Below are positions 30,801 through 36,244 of a stretch of DNA of 64,000 nt, piece by piece. This stretch comes from Verrucomicrobiaceae bacterium (lineage in GTDB: Bacteria > Verrucomicrobiota > Verrucomicrobiia > Verrucomicrobiales > Verrucomicrobiaceae): assembly GCA_024232965.1 (NCBI GenBank), contig JACKQF010000004.1:124001-188000 (forward strand), in the 5' to 3' direction. Each line of letters opens with the position of its first letter. Position 1 is the first letter of the stretch. The notes beneath the pieces were generated by a model. That model did not search any database and was not told the DNA's origin. It was given only the letters and a program-made list of their open reading frames with translations. Made by a program: the position numbers and the translations under genes.

Positions 30801-32381
30801 TAGCGTCGTGGAATTGTAGCTGCCCGAACCACCGTTGAGATCAAAGACGTTGCCACTGCCATTGGCGTCGCGACCGATCCCGCCGCCAACTAGGTTAATC
30901 GTTACGTTGCTGTAGATGTGGTCAAAGGTCCGGCCGACCTCGCCATTCCCCTCGCGCTGAAAGACACCATTGTTGAAATTGAACACCATACTATCGAACG
31001 TCAGCGTCTCCTTGGTCTGCTCAGATAGGGTGCCAGTGTTCGTCACGCCTGCCCCCCAATAAGAACCCACCGAAAAGCGTGCATCGGCGATACCATTCCC
31101 CTGAAGCGCCGTCTGATTGATATTGACACCAAACAAATCATTGGTGGTGCGACTACCCAACGTTGGGTCAACGTTGTTGTAGGCGTTGCGGTTGTAGGCC
31201 AAGTTGACCGTCAACCCATCCAGATCGATGCCAGTGCTGGAAACGCCGCTACCGCTGAGGAGACCGCGGGACTCAAAGCGAACTTCGCCTTCATATATGT
31301 TCAGGGAAGCGCCGGAGGCGTTTTGCACATCTGCCCCCCGGATGATGAAGTCATTTTGACCGAGCTTGCTTAATGCGAAGTTGCTGGCACCGAAATCCAG
31401 AATCGAGGCAACCCCGGTCGTTCCACCTGCGTCTTGGTGACGCTCAAGGATCATGGTTGCATTTTCGACATTTACAAGAGCGTCGCCACCTAGCACAAGG
31501 TGGGAGATGACGCCGGTTCCTGACGTGTTTCTCAGGGCACCGAGCCCATTGGGACCCGTACCGGCAATTTGGAAAATTTCTGTAGCCGCTCCAGTGACAT
31601 TGAAATCGTGATCGCGGAGGTCGACGCCCCCCCCGTCGTTAATGATCGTCTCATTGCCCACGCCAAGCGCACCAGCGAAGGGGTTGGAGTTGGCGCCGTC
31701 GTAACGAAGAAGACCTGAGTTCACGACCACCTGCCCCTCGAAGGTGTTTACCCCAGACAAAACCACAAAGCTCAACGCTCCGTTCGTGCCGCTGGGACCA
31801 AACGTATCCTCGATCGTGATGGTAGGCGTGCCGTTGGTTCCGCCAGAAATGACCCCATTGAGCGTCATCCCCTGACTGTTGCTCGTGTCTGCGATTGAAA
31901 TAAGCAGTGGATCCACAATCTGAATCGCCGAGGAGATTGTGTTGTTGCTGCCATTCGCCCCCATGTTGATGAAGGAATTTCCGCCGCCATTGTTCAGAAC
32001 GATCGTTCCACCAGCAATCACAAATGAGTTCGTTCCATTGGAATCGCCAAAATTCAATGTACCCAGCGTGACCGTCGTTCCCACGATCCCAGCGTCGATG
32101 GTGACCGTTCGAGTTGCATTGATGTCATTGGTAAAATTCGCGATATCGCCAATTCCATTAGGGATGATCGAACCCGTCCAACTTCCTCCCACACTCCAGT
32201 TACCATTGGCGTTCACATTCCAAGTGCCAGTCGTCTGAGCGTCTGCCGCGGGCTGAAAAAGCAGGGCTGCGAGACCCGCCAACAACACTCTGAGACAGCG
32301 CTTCTTTGTGACTGATGGAGAAGTTGCACGCAGGACTGGCGAGAGTCCCTGATTCAATGAGGCAGGCAGGTTGGATTGCAT
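20520..32381 (-). CDS. Giant autotransporter-repeat PEP-CTERM surface protein, paralogue B
   Basis: This 3953-residue protein is related to the one at 7821-19670 along its whole length. The first ~2500 residues are clearly diverged but colinear; the last ~1400 are near-identical, ending in the same PEP-CTERM tail (SPEPSR, hydrophobic helix, RRRRR). The ATG at 32381 gives a plausible signal peptide (basic TKKR, core VLLAGLAALLF, end ADAQ). An upstream ATG at 32534 would add 51 unconvincing residues. Repeat units such as LVKTGRNSLYL and IVKTGGASVFL belong to the autotransporter-associated beta-strand family. The two internal long modules are marked by RPLTASEY (near residue 800) and RPLVETDY (near 2195). 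The gene lies directly downstream of an ECF sigma/fecR pair on the same strand and has its own terminator. Export through the inner membrane with exosortase processing is inferred, followed by display or release as a long beta-solenoid. The function is unknown. Confidence 0.92.
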   Translation of the reverse strand: MQSNLPASLNQGLSPVLRATSPSVTKKRCLRVLLAGLAALLFQPAADAQTTGTWNVNANGNWSVGGSWTGSIIPNGIGDIANFTNDINATRTVTIDAGIVGTTVTLGTLNFGDSNGTNSFVIAGGTIVLNNGGGNSFINMGANGSNNTISSAIQIVDPLLISIADTSNSQGMTLNGVISGGTNGTPTITIEDTFGPSGTNGALSFVVLSGVNTFEGQVVVNSGLLRYDGANSNPFAGALGVGNETIINDGGGVDLRDHDFNVTGAATEIFQIAGTGPNGLGALRNTSGTGVISHLVLGGDALVNVENATMILERHQDAGGTTGVASILDFGASNFALSKLGQNDFIIRGADVQNASGASLNIYEGEVRFESRGLLSGSGVSSTGIDLDGLTVNLAYNRNAYNNVDPTLGSRTTNDLFGVNINQTALQGNGIADARFSVGSYWGAGVTNTGTLSEQTKETLTFDSMVFNFNNGVFQREGNGEVGRTFDHIYSNVTINLVGGGIGRDANGSGNVFDLNGGSGSYNSTTLTYDHPGVTEFNGNFDNTTGGNAGTGFTVTGSRELRLTGGNAAFDGDVLVKRPTYRSMAPNYTNASGAPESIYYNLSLNGADGSLSNANSITITRWGAVGLLNNSANAIYPSSNNNNRINDAGVTSFRNGFLALETDTTVTNTENLGNVVADLGTNYIYLDTRAGAQFDGSFQSLTRNNGGVLKIVDMNGAHTFGTGATDDRIAIVNTAGIVSVGTGAVGTSSVPVIPGLFGGAVPGTFATRIGGGATRSDYVMQNAYAYGGSGLGLMTLDGGYIRPLTASEYEVGGTPVAGTNWLINSYIAPTGATTGDRNNWVGRNITADASVNSLTIAFDSIASGQALPTNGRDYVVIEPERTLTIASGIINFVSYQEATTMNLDAVIRGGQLDFTGGPAIINSALSWGDTDSNSGTWSTFIAGNTPFIRSHILNATDLVKTGRNSLYLETSNDFTGNIYVSEQGSLVLRHSGALGVGDSGREVIVGGAGNFLLDYGTNIMGINLRATNSFDTTRVLLRGEGAIRNSWGGDVIIDGADAFGSANDASYNVTARNNGTLTIYGNLYTANNQNLTDSDAYADPPIITTSIGESYTVNLRGQFRDVQTGNIGTDPANAGITSVFRTGDSATRIDANHSLRFQMTGHDEGNVNAFQQWDATGRLDLNRGYFRILYDPITAAGSGGFYTDGARSLITANDYFTRVVIGADGTSTTANDHAHIALTKDGQVFNAPYLYAYNNNRQGTVSIVGENESGTVYWGSQANSVNFSLQIANQNTEKDVRFLQVRGGSMVWNGRLDDENGTTDSFNSVISIVGPGNYTFNVNSAGSSDVDRWNFLAGETHWGTMTGNNQFARTRGTSTNNLGSISGWGGGSLILDAQGTARTQTLDGNVYLFNGSSLVNAQNNTTFTMGGTTPARSFNRRAGSSLAFIEDGNGAINLTAAGLSTTAGDFLGTWATYGTTATGVTDWAARQGTTGVQAFAAYADDTFGAGIHTNLTADATLASSDQAETIRFNAPATLHIGPGNTLTVNQGGVLIPATASGDVEIAEGTVTSGWAAGSNDLIINNYGTGKVTISSTIADNASNRLNLVQNGTGTTVLSSDNSFTGDHYLNGGVLEISSESQLGDINGSVTRLSRVSNGGANGVSLPAGTPFTISGGGAGTGLSATFSTDGNQAINSTTVLANGGSGYTSGVFLSTTAAVGTGTAAVWAILDSGNLHFNGGTLSVTNDVQLNGGRTLFLGNEGGTLNVAVGKVLTIDGYITSELSYANPGNGYTTINHLGVADEQASNRNPDIGDLMIEGGGTVLLRGAPDGTIRSNMYNSYGGITWINDGTLRLAGAGSSSTFMLGSNRSFVDGTIIGANGTLELAATSETTIYDWLTVRGQGYEGGGTIRTQRNTPTFAAQSYNIAGQTNLESDMFIHNMDGSNVYLQRNGGDMFGSGNVIKTGSGILRFYGNIPDWTGSLISVGGETSVYDVSSMQGMASMTLERNTLMYYNQDSTSVDEFRDRFNDSMPVYTDGYVRLRMDSTVGVFSGVEKLGNLNVVGGQVGVEYNLGSDIVNGAPRLTGDYAGWWFNEIVRSPGTTVNVRNLDAGTSFADASTSVTGLTNLQNRALLQVTVAPTMVGAGDGTNGNAPVIPGFFGGTRPEWFTSTTGQRFNEDYTSFSLMTMDTSVNGEQFIRPLVETDYFSIAHPDVAQTESLALETQGVTADQNLRIVGVTSDTGLSTGLLTNRRNSLLTLQAAQTVNSLTFESTSYVDASTNPNGRGNYTDLILGRCAELTINSGMIVVHNTGFANWNGLAENTAQNLDIRSAIQGGKVNMAGNEAIFNITSIWDHYNTNDNLGFYDGTDFDNNYLFFNSSIVNATNIVKTGGASVFLQAPNYNTGDIYVNQGGLYARHDKALGGASTVYVQGAGTFVVGLGARIDGIDLVVGKIQGNNSALQLDDGSYWGGNVIVDNVDSSGTAGGFGRNYAPRIFGNFSGLSVIAGDIQGGPSVINPGVNATDARMFTTYTGAAGILDIRGTIKDTAAGAITSLADVNQVLRMEVLANNNEMTVQLNEAYDAAGAIMVKRGTLRFNGTGDFYTPGAATIVNSDPLNPMLGLNLGGRAVVSGDGETASNLGFYLANPGTTFNLKSWEVGVETYDEFNATGNDNYGRGNTTGNSTMGGENTTGEVVFGTGEGSVIFTQSNRQTVAYDRDLRLYSAPGGEVTFRANFIDSGALVNSSITKIGGGTVNLEGSTAGDSSVERVNVLGGFLNLTNYGVNASRRVGNGASLVLGGGGLVVNGAAAATAFSEDFGAFTINAGGSAIAAVGPNTTVNITGSTSRNAGGTVHFQSIGGGTVNLSGVAASSRIGSYATFGANLTSTPFASDWAATDALGNVVAFTGYNASDVDVTSTIAGTSVNSLRFNTVAGEVTSGTIALPANGGILLTSNYTTGTPIGTGVGVSAASGDLIIQNFASGDVTIAGDISGTNVVFSGTGRTLLAGTNTQSGVNYMTGNSTVSIQDVANLGTGSLNLNGGTLEFALAGAGSGGTPNTYTKPIVLGGNNGVISVVDAASRLVLRGTATNQITSEGNVITSYGTNNPNNGGLTILGPGTVQYGDRSAGTATQDLLGVTNLYTGVTIIGDGTNPVRVDIQGQGNDNDQYTTFGTTDGWADGTVIRNNATLEISSKRGDASRDGQVRFREWFQFGEQPGDQVTLLGSTQRQPTFDGVLNVVADLTINATGNLYGDAGSTGNSEFLINPNEGGVYGTGDIIKLGNGNLRFYRPLHEWTGDLDLRDGFTGLQANNGAFFESTGKIYMGETVANENTDNSSVQLRIENRGFGNSTTSIDSPDLDITISREIIVRDNLAHEVRIAGGYMPRNPTFHYTGNIYVGSGGTSTSGGGTGSINGAGQIRFYFEDTVNLDGNLVGEQQQAVFDISGNLSGSNNVMVENNQGGAANQTDGNYSDSFFTVWLRGDNSAFTGRVTVGGELGTGTGNFDRDDLDILRFGSDLALSGANNVELRNLSTLQAGGSNVTIGNLITNDGNSTTGLYSFTSPTWDPTRQTTADLDAKAGQSIDPTRGIIVATDYTPLGDSSAIVENGSATPGTLTITQTTAGQWDAYFRDGVVSTIDGTCDQPAGALSIVKAGAESATMTIFNDYTGTTTVNAGELQVGQDGSGEWVSVSQGALTVATASGHGGIGAAGSTGTGDTIVAGGTLSGSGHVRGNLTVNSGLMAPGDTSSTYGAGGSTGTLFIGSNDEFGASPVGNLTLNGGTLKFQVGLASDQDFDLSAGNYYIEQGTVYTDYVATILSSRPDSGVNPSYFGEDGTAILSSQHDHLEIGGNLVWNGTNIVVDELEQGYFPQAGDILNLIDWFGIGTNWGAFNVGSSNYLVGNGDDNGNLDLPDLSGIDPALRWDASLFKSNGILIVAMSPEPSRMVLLIGGLGLVFLRRRRR

Positions 32382-32912
32382 AGAGTTGGCGATTTGGCGG
32401 CTTTGCGGGAGAGGTGAAAAATGGGGCGCGGCTTCACTCTTGTTCACGACACTGCCGCCCATCATGGCCGGAGCCGGGCATTGACAGCCCTCTGATAAGT
32501 CGATCTGTCGATGAATGTGTTGCGCTGGAAGCATGTCACGTTGGTCAAAGCCTCATCACTTCCAGTTCCTTGAACTAGCCATGACGGGTCAGCAGCGATA
32601 ATGCCATATCCCAACAGCTCTATGCTATTGTCAGATGCGCCTAGCTTAGAGCAAGCCTATGACTTTCTTCGATAAAGCAAATACCCCAACCCGCTACATT
32701 TCGCCCCCCCAGTTCAAACACAAAAATCGACCCTATGCCCCTTTTTACTGGCATTCGCAGCATAGGCCCTTCCTTTATCGATGCACTCCATCCGCACATC
32801 CTAAATCGTTCAAGTTATCTAGCCACTGATAGACCTAGATTGGCACAGTCGCCCCGCGACCTCATTGATCGTCACCGCACCAATAAATTCCGATTTATTC
32901 CGCAGACTGCGC
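32382..32912 (-). promoter_or_regulatory. Leader and upstream region of giant gene 3
   Basis: This is a 531-bp stretch between the fecR stop and the chosen start of giant gene 3. It is homologous to 19671-20110 in front of the other paralogue. No gene was recognised. Just after the fecR stop there is a small GC hairpin and then AATAAAT/ATTTATT arms around a 4-nt loop (near 32883-32900). These could be a weak processing or termination signal but lack a T-tract. The shared bipartite motif is at 32611-32635. Confidence 0.45.
32611..32635 (-). promoter_or_regulatory. Bipartite motif TCTGAC-N14-GTTGG, giant gene 3
   Basis: TCTGAC (32635-32630) and GTTGG (32615-32611) on the minus strand are separated by 14 nt, with CATTAT 7 nt downstream. 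The site lies 230 bp before the ATG at 32381. The flanking sequence is also conserved with the site at 19900-19924, so only the match upstream of giant gene 1 is an independent confirmation of the motif. Confidence 0.45.
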
Positions 32913-34334
32913 TTATCGAAATTTAATGCGCAGCATGGGTGCCGCATTGCGCAGGTTTTCCTTGGTGGCGAATGCGTGGACAAGCCCATTCCGGGCAGTC
33001 TCATCGGTCTTGCGGCAGATGATCAAAGTTACGCTGCCATTGGTGTCTTGATTCAACCACTCCGTTAGAGGTGTCCCCGCGATGGTGAAGACCCCGTGGC
33101 CGGAGCCCTGAGGCACAGTGAATTCCCCCAAAACCACGACATCTGACGCGACGGGCACGCAGTGATGGTCATCGTTGAGGTCGTGCGCAGGCGCATCCGC
33201 CCAAGAGATCTCGGATTCACTCCACGCATCCTGGGATTCGTTCACGAGACCGTACACGACAAAATCAGCGTCCGGAACTAGCGAGCCGAACCCGAGGTCG
33301 CTGGCCTCCAAATGCAGGATGAACTCTGCCTGCTCCGCCACCCGACCAGCCGCGCGCGACAGATCAAAGGCTACGTAGCCCTTGCGCTCCAGTTTAGCAT
33401 CCAGAGATGTGTGCTTGACTCGAAAGAAGGGTTCTTTCCCGGTGATCTTTGCGCTGGGACCGCTCTGGATGCATGTGTCACGCCCATTACCAAAGGCCGT
33501 CGTGATGATCTGCCAGCCATCGCGATCCTCCGCGATCGGCCCAGGCAACCAGCGGTCAGGTTCGGATTGATCTTCAACAGGCGCATCCGGAGTGACGCGG
33601 CTCTGGATCCATCCGCCATAGTCGGCCCGTTGACCGGTCTTTAGGCGCACCGTCTCCCCATCCTTTGGGCGACTGACCTCCACATCACCCTCAATGACGT
33701 GCACCAGGCATTTGCCATCGTCGCCCGCGCTGACACCAAACCGGGTGCCATAGTCAACTACCTTTGTGTCAGGAGTCTGAATCGTGAAACCCTTGGCCGA
33801 ATGCGGAACATCGGCTACGACCGTACCTTTTTTCACACGACACTCCATCGCAGACACAACCTCCAAGCTGACGGGGGCTTCAAGCACAACCTCGGCACCG
33901 CTGGTAAATTTCAACGTCGCCATGCCCTCGACCAGCTCCAGCGTCCCGGGGCGCAACGCTGCACCTTCCATGGTTGGCAACGCACTATTTCCCCATTTGC
34001 ATAGATGCGCCTTCACCAGCGTTGCCACTGGTGCTGGTCCCTTTGCTGTAAACCAGACCAAGCACGCCGCCACCAATGCTGCGGCCGCTGCCGCAATGCC
34101 GTGCTGCCAGCGCCAGGTCAACACACGGCGTGCGACGGGGGCGTGCTCAGGCAAGGCCTCGTCACCGGCATGCCGCAACTCCGCCTCAACCAGTGCGGCC
34201 TGGGCCAGCAGCGCACGTACCTCTTCGTCCGCTAGAATACGAGATTCCAGACTGCGTTGCTCATCCGCCGTCAACCGCCCATCGCGGGCGCGTTCCCAGA
34301 GTTCGTAGAGTGCCCAGCGATCTTCCGGCTTCAT
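32913..34334 (-). CDS. FecR-type anti-sigma/signal protein with C-terminal CBM96-like domain
   Basis: This 473-residue protein has three parts. Residues 1-60 form a helical cytoplasmic segment (LYELWERARDG, LTADEQRSLE) typical of the regulators that bind ECF sigma factors. A single transmembrane helix lies at about 79-96 (GIAAAAAALVAACLVWFTA). A FecR domain follows at about 125-236 (TSGAEVVLEAP, DYGTRFGV, VIEGDVEVSRP). The last ~200 residues form a beta-rich domain with YVAFDLSRA, resembling the DNRLRE/CBM96 family found in carbohydrate-linked proteins, so the periplasmic end may bind a glycan. The ATG overlaps the stop of the sigma gene by 4 bp (ATGA), indicating translational coupling. The likely role is to hold or release the sigma factor in response to an envelope or polysaccharide signal. 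The family call is firm; the ligand is inferred. Confidence 0.87.
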   Translation of the reverse strand: MKPEDRWALYELWERARDGRLTADEQRSLESRILADEEVRALLAQAALVEAELRHAGDEALPEHAPVARRVLTWRWQHGIAAAAAALVAACLVWFTAKGPAPVATLVKAHLCKWGNSALPTMEGAALRPGTLELVEGMATLKFTSGAEVVLEAPVSLEVVSAMECRVKKGTVVADVPHSAKGFTIQTPDTKVVDYGTRFGVSAGDDGKCLVHVIEGDVEVSRPKDGETVRLKTGQRADYGGWIQSRVTPDAPVEDQSEPDRWLPGPIAEDRDGWQIITTAFGNGRDTCIQSGPSAKITGKEPFFRVKHTSLDAKLERKGYVAFDLSRAAGRVAEQAEFILHLEASDLGFGSLVPDADFVVYGLVNESQDAWSESEISWADAPAHDLNDDHHCVPVASDVVVLGEFTVPQGSGHGVFTIAGTPLTEWLNQDTNGSVTLIICRKTDETARNGLVHAFATKENLRNAAPMLRIKFR

Positions 34335-34855
34335 GACATGGCCTCCATTTGTTTTTGGACACAGTCCATCAGAGTCACTCGCACACGACTCAGCGCTCGA
34401 TAAATGGCCGCCTCCGTGCGCTTCACGCGATCCGCGATCTGGTCGATTTCAAGATCGTCGTAGTAGCGCAGTGTGATCAATTGCCGATGCTCCACGGGTA
34501 GCTTTGCCAAACAGGAGCGTAGCGCTTCATGCCTTGGTGATGATTCATCTGCGAGCACAGACACCGCGTTACCCAATGCCTCCAGCGCTTCATCACCCAA
34601 CTGAAGATGTGCCCGCTTTTGCTGCCGACGGTGGGTCAGGATCTGATGAAAGGCGATCTTCCGTGCCCAGGCGATGAAATTGGTGCCTATCTGAAAGTCA
34701 CCAAAGTGCTTCCACATGATCATCTTCGTCTGCTGCAAAATATCTTCCGCCTCAGCATCCCGGGGCACAAGGCCGTGCACATACAACGCCAAACGCCGCT
34801 CATTTGCGGTCAACAATTCAAGAAAGGTCGTCGTGGGATCAGGGGCGTCAGCCAT
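34331..34855 (-). CDS. ECF sigma-70 factor (Rhodopirellula/Verrucomicrobium family)
   Basis: This 174-residue ECF sigma factor directs RNA polymerase to a regulon, usually under control of a membrane FecR-type partner. Region 2 spans about residues 10-80 (DILQQTKMIMWKHFGDF, NFIAWARKIAFHQILTHRR). Region 4 is near 120-165 (LAKLPVEHRQLITLRYY, EIDQIADRVKRTEAAIYRALSRVR, a helix-turn-helix). The ATG at 34855 was chosen because it places the protein at normal ECF length; the longer open frame upstream has no sigma homology and overlaps queE. The stop overlaps the fecR start by 4 bp. It lies 46 bp after queE on the same strand, so it could be cotranscribed with queE or use a promoter inside its 3' end. 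Its closest plausible target is the shared motif in front of the giant genes downstream. Confidence 0.9.
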   Translation of the reverse strand: MADAPDPTTTFLELLTANERRLALYVHGLVPRDAEAEDILQQTKMIMWKHFGDFQIGTNFIAWARKIAFHQILTHRRQQKRAHLQLGDEALEALGNAVSVLADESSPRHEALRSCLAKLPVEHRQLITLRYYDDLEIDQIADRVKRTEAAIYRALSRVRVTLMDCVQKQMEAMS

Positions 34856-34901
34856 AATAAAAGAAGTTCCCTCGCAGAGGGTTTTGGACAGCGTTTTTTG
34901 A
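34856..34901 (-). other. Short gap between queE and the sigma gene
   Basis: This 46-bp gap contains a 5-bp hairpin, CCCTC/GAGGG (34870-34882) around a 3-nt loop. On the minus strand it is followed by AACTTCTTTT, which could be a weak terminator for queE. It sits just 15 nt before the sigma ATG, so it may instead shape translation of the sigma gene. No strong Shine-Dalgarno is present. The call is tentative. Confidence 0.3.
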
Positions 34902-35600
34902 TCAAGTCCCCCTCCGATTCCCAAAGAGATCAATGTGTAGACGCGGACTGTAGCGCCAACCGCGCTCCTTGCAGGTCTCCACGAGCAGTTCCTGACGTGA
35001 CCGCAGAGCCTCGACAGAGATACCCTCCGCCATGACCAACACTCGGTCGGGCGGTATCGGGACACCGATGGAATCCACCACCTGCGCAGCCGCCACGATA
35101 TCCTCTGACGATGAGATGACGAACTTGAGCTGAAATTCCCCGCGCTGACACCAAGCGCGCAGCACATCTGGCTGTCGCCGAACAGCCTCGTGCCGCGCTA
35201 CCCAGGCCGCCCCAGCGGTTGCAACGTCGGGCGTTGAATTGGCCAGCTTAGGACTGATGGAGGCGAGATCGCAGGGCACCTCCCCTGGCAGCACAGTGCC
35301 CGCCGTTTCAATGGTGATGTGCTTCCCCGCCGCCCTCAGTGCCGCCAACAGCGCCGGCATCTCTTTTGCGATCATTGGCTCCCCCCCCGTCACCACCACG
35401 TGGGCGGCAGCCGAGTACTGGGATACGGCTGCTGCGACCTCCGCTACGGACATCTCGTCCCCCTTGGGTTCCCAGGAGGCATAGGGCGTATCGCACCAAC
35501 GGCAGCGGAGATTGCAGCCAGAGGTGCGGATGAAGACGGACGGCACACCAACGAGTGTCCCCTCCCCTTGAATCGAATAGAAAATCTCCGCGATCAGCAT
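34902..35600 (-). CDS. queE: 7-carboxy-7-deazaguanine synthase (radical SAM)
   Basis: QueE converts 6-carboxy-tetrahydropterin to 7-carboxy-7-deazaguanine, the ring-contraction step on the way to preQ0 and queuosine in tRNA. The 232-residue protein starts MLIAEIFYSIQGEG, a typical QueE opening, at the ATG at 35600; the longer open frame upstream adds no homology. The radical-SAM iron-sulfur motif CX3CX2C is at C29-C33-C36 (GCNLRCRWCDTPY), followed by the SAM-binding TGGEPM. Length and motif order match the family. No other queuosine gene is in the window, so the pathway genes are scattered. No preQ1 riboswitch was found upstream. The sigma gene follows after 46 bp, probably fortuitously. Confidence 0.93.
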   Translation of the reverse strand: MLIAEIFYSIQGEGTLVGVPSVFIRTSGCNLRCRWCDTPYASWEPKGDEMSVAEVAAAVSQYSAAAHVVVTGGEPMIAKEMPALLAALRAAGKHITIETAGTVLPGEVPCDLASISPKLANSTPDVATAGAAWVARHEAVRRQPDVLRAWCQRGEFQLKFVISSSEDIVAAAQVVDSIGVPIPPDRVLVMAEGISVEALRSRQELLVETCKERGWRYSPRLHIDLFGNRRGT

Positions 35601-35679
35601 TCCGTAGGTTACACATCCAGCAGGAAAAAACCATTTTTCACACTCGCAAAAAAGCGGTGATGCCCGCATCATAAGCCCA

Positions 35680-36195
35680 ATGCCATACCGTCTGACATTG
35701 ATCCTGCTCACCTCGACCGTCCTCACAAGCTGCGGCCTGTTTAGCTCCGGGAAAAGGGAATGGACCTATCGTTACGAGCCAAGGAAGACCGCGATCATCG
35801 TCAACGGCAAAGCCGTTCCCCCCGGAGGCCTGCCAAAACAGGTGATGCGCGCGATCACCGCCGGAAACCAGATCGTCGGTAAGCCCTACAAGATCGGCGG
35901 CGGCCACGGCTTCCTCCACAAGCTCGACAGTGGATACGATTGCTCCGGCACCACCACCCACGTCCTCAGGACGGCAGGGGTTCTCGATGAAGACATGACC
36001 TCCGCCAATTTTAGAAAATACGGCTCCAGTGGGGAGGGTCGCTATATCACCGTTTATGCCAGAAGCGGTCATGTCTTCCTCGATGTCGCCGGACTACGCC
36101 TCGACACCGGCTACCACAACGAGAATGGCCCCCGTTGGACCACCAAGTCCCGCCCAGCACGCGGCTATCGGATGCGCCATCCAGCGGGGCTATAG
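35680..36195 (+). CDS. NlpC/P60-like peptidoglycan hydrolase lipoprotein
   Basis: This is a 171-residue predicted lipoprotein. Residues 1-18 form a signal with the lipobox LTSC, giving C18 as the lipidated cysteine. The rest resembles a compact NlpC/P60 cysteine peptidase: YDCSGT places the catalytic Cys at 88, and SGHVFLD places the His at 131, with the spacing expected for the fold. Such enzymes cleave peptide stems in peptidoglycan. The family call is by motif only; the N-terminal portion has no recognised SH3 domain, so it could be a structural rather than active enzyme. It is divergent from queE with 79 bp between the starts, so a short divergent promoter region must lie there. It converges on the Ig-domain gene, whose stop is 49 bp away. 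Confidence 0.75.
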   Translation: MPYRLTLILLTSTVLTSCGLFSSGKREWTYRYEPRKTAIIVNGKAVPPGGLPKQVMRAITAGNQIVGKPYKIGGGHGFLHKLDSGYDCSGTTTHVLRTAGVLDEDMTSANFRKYGSSGEGRYITVYARSGHVFLDVAGLRLDTGYHNENGPRWTTKSRPARGYRMRHPAGL

Positions 36196-36244
36196 GCCAC
36201 CAATTCCGCCCGCTCTGTCTGATTTGCCGACACCTAGACGGGAC

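Noticed and set aside
8365..34308. Many antisense open frames of 60-280 codons opposite the giant genes and fecR
   Set aside because: They are shadows of the real coding frames: no signals, no domains, and identical between paralogues only where the sense strand is.
35601..35679. preQ1 riboswitch before queE
   Set aside because: The short region lacks the C-rich loop and the A-rich tail with anti-SD pairing expected for preQ1 aptamers.
36196..36244. Bidirectional terminator between the lipoprotein and Ig-domain genes
   Set aside because: The possible arms (AATTCC and GGAATT) are short and interrupted and there is no T-tract on either strand.
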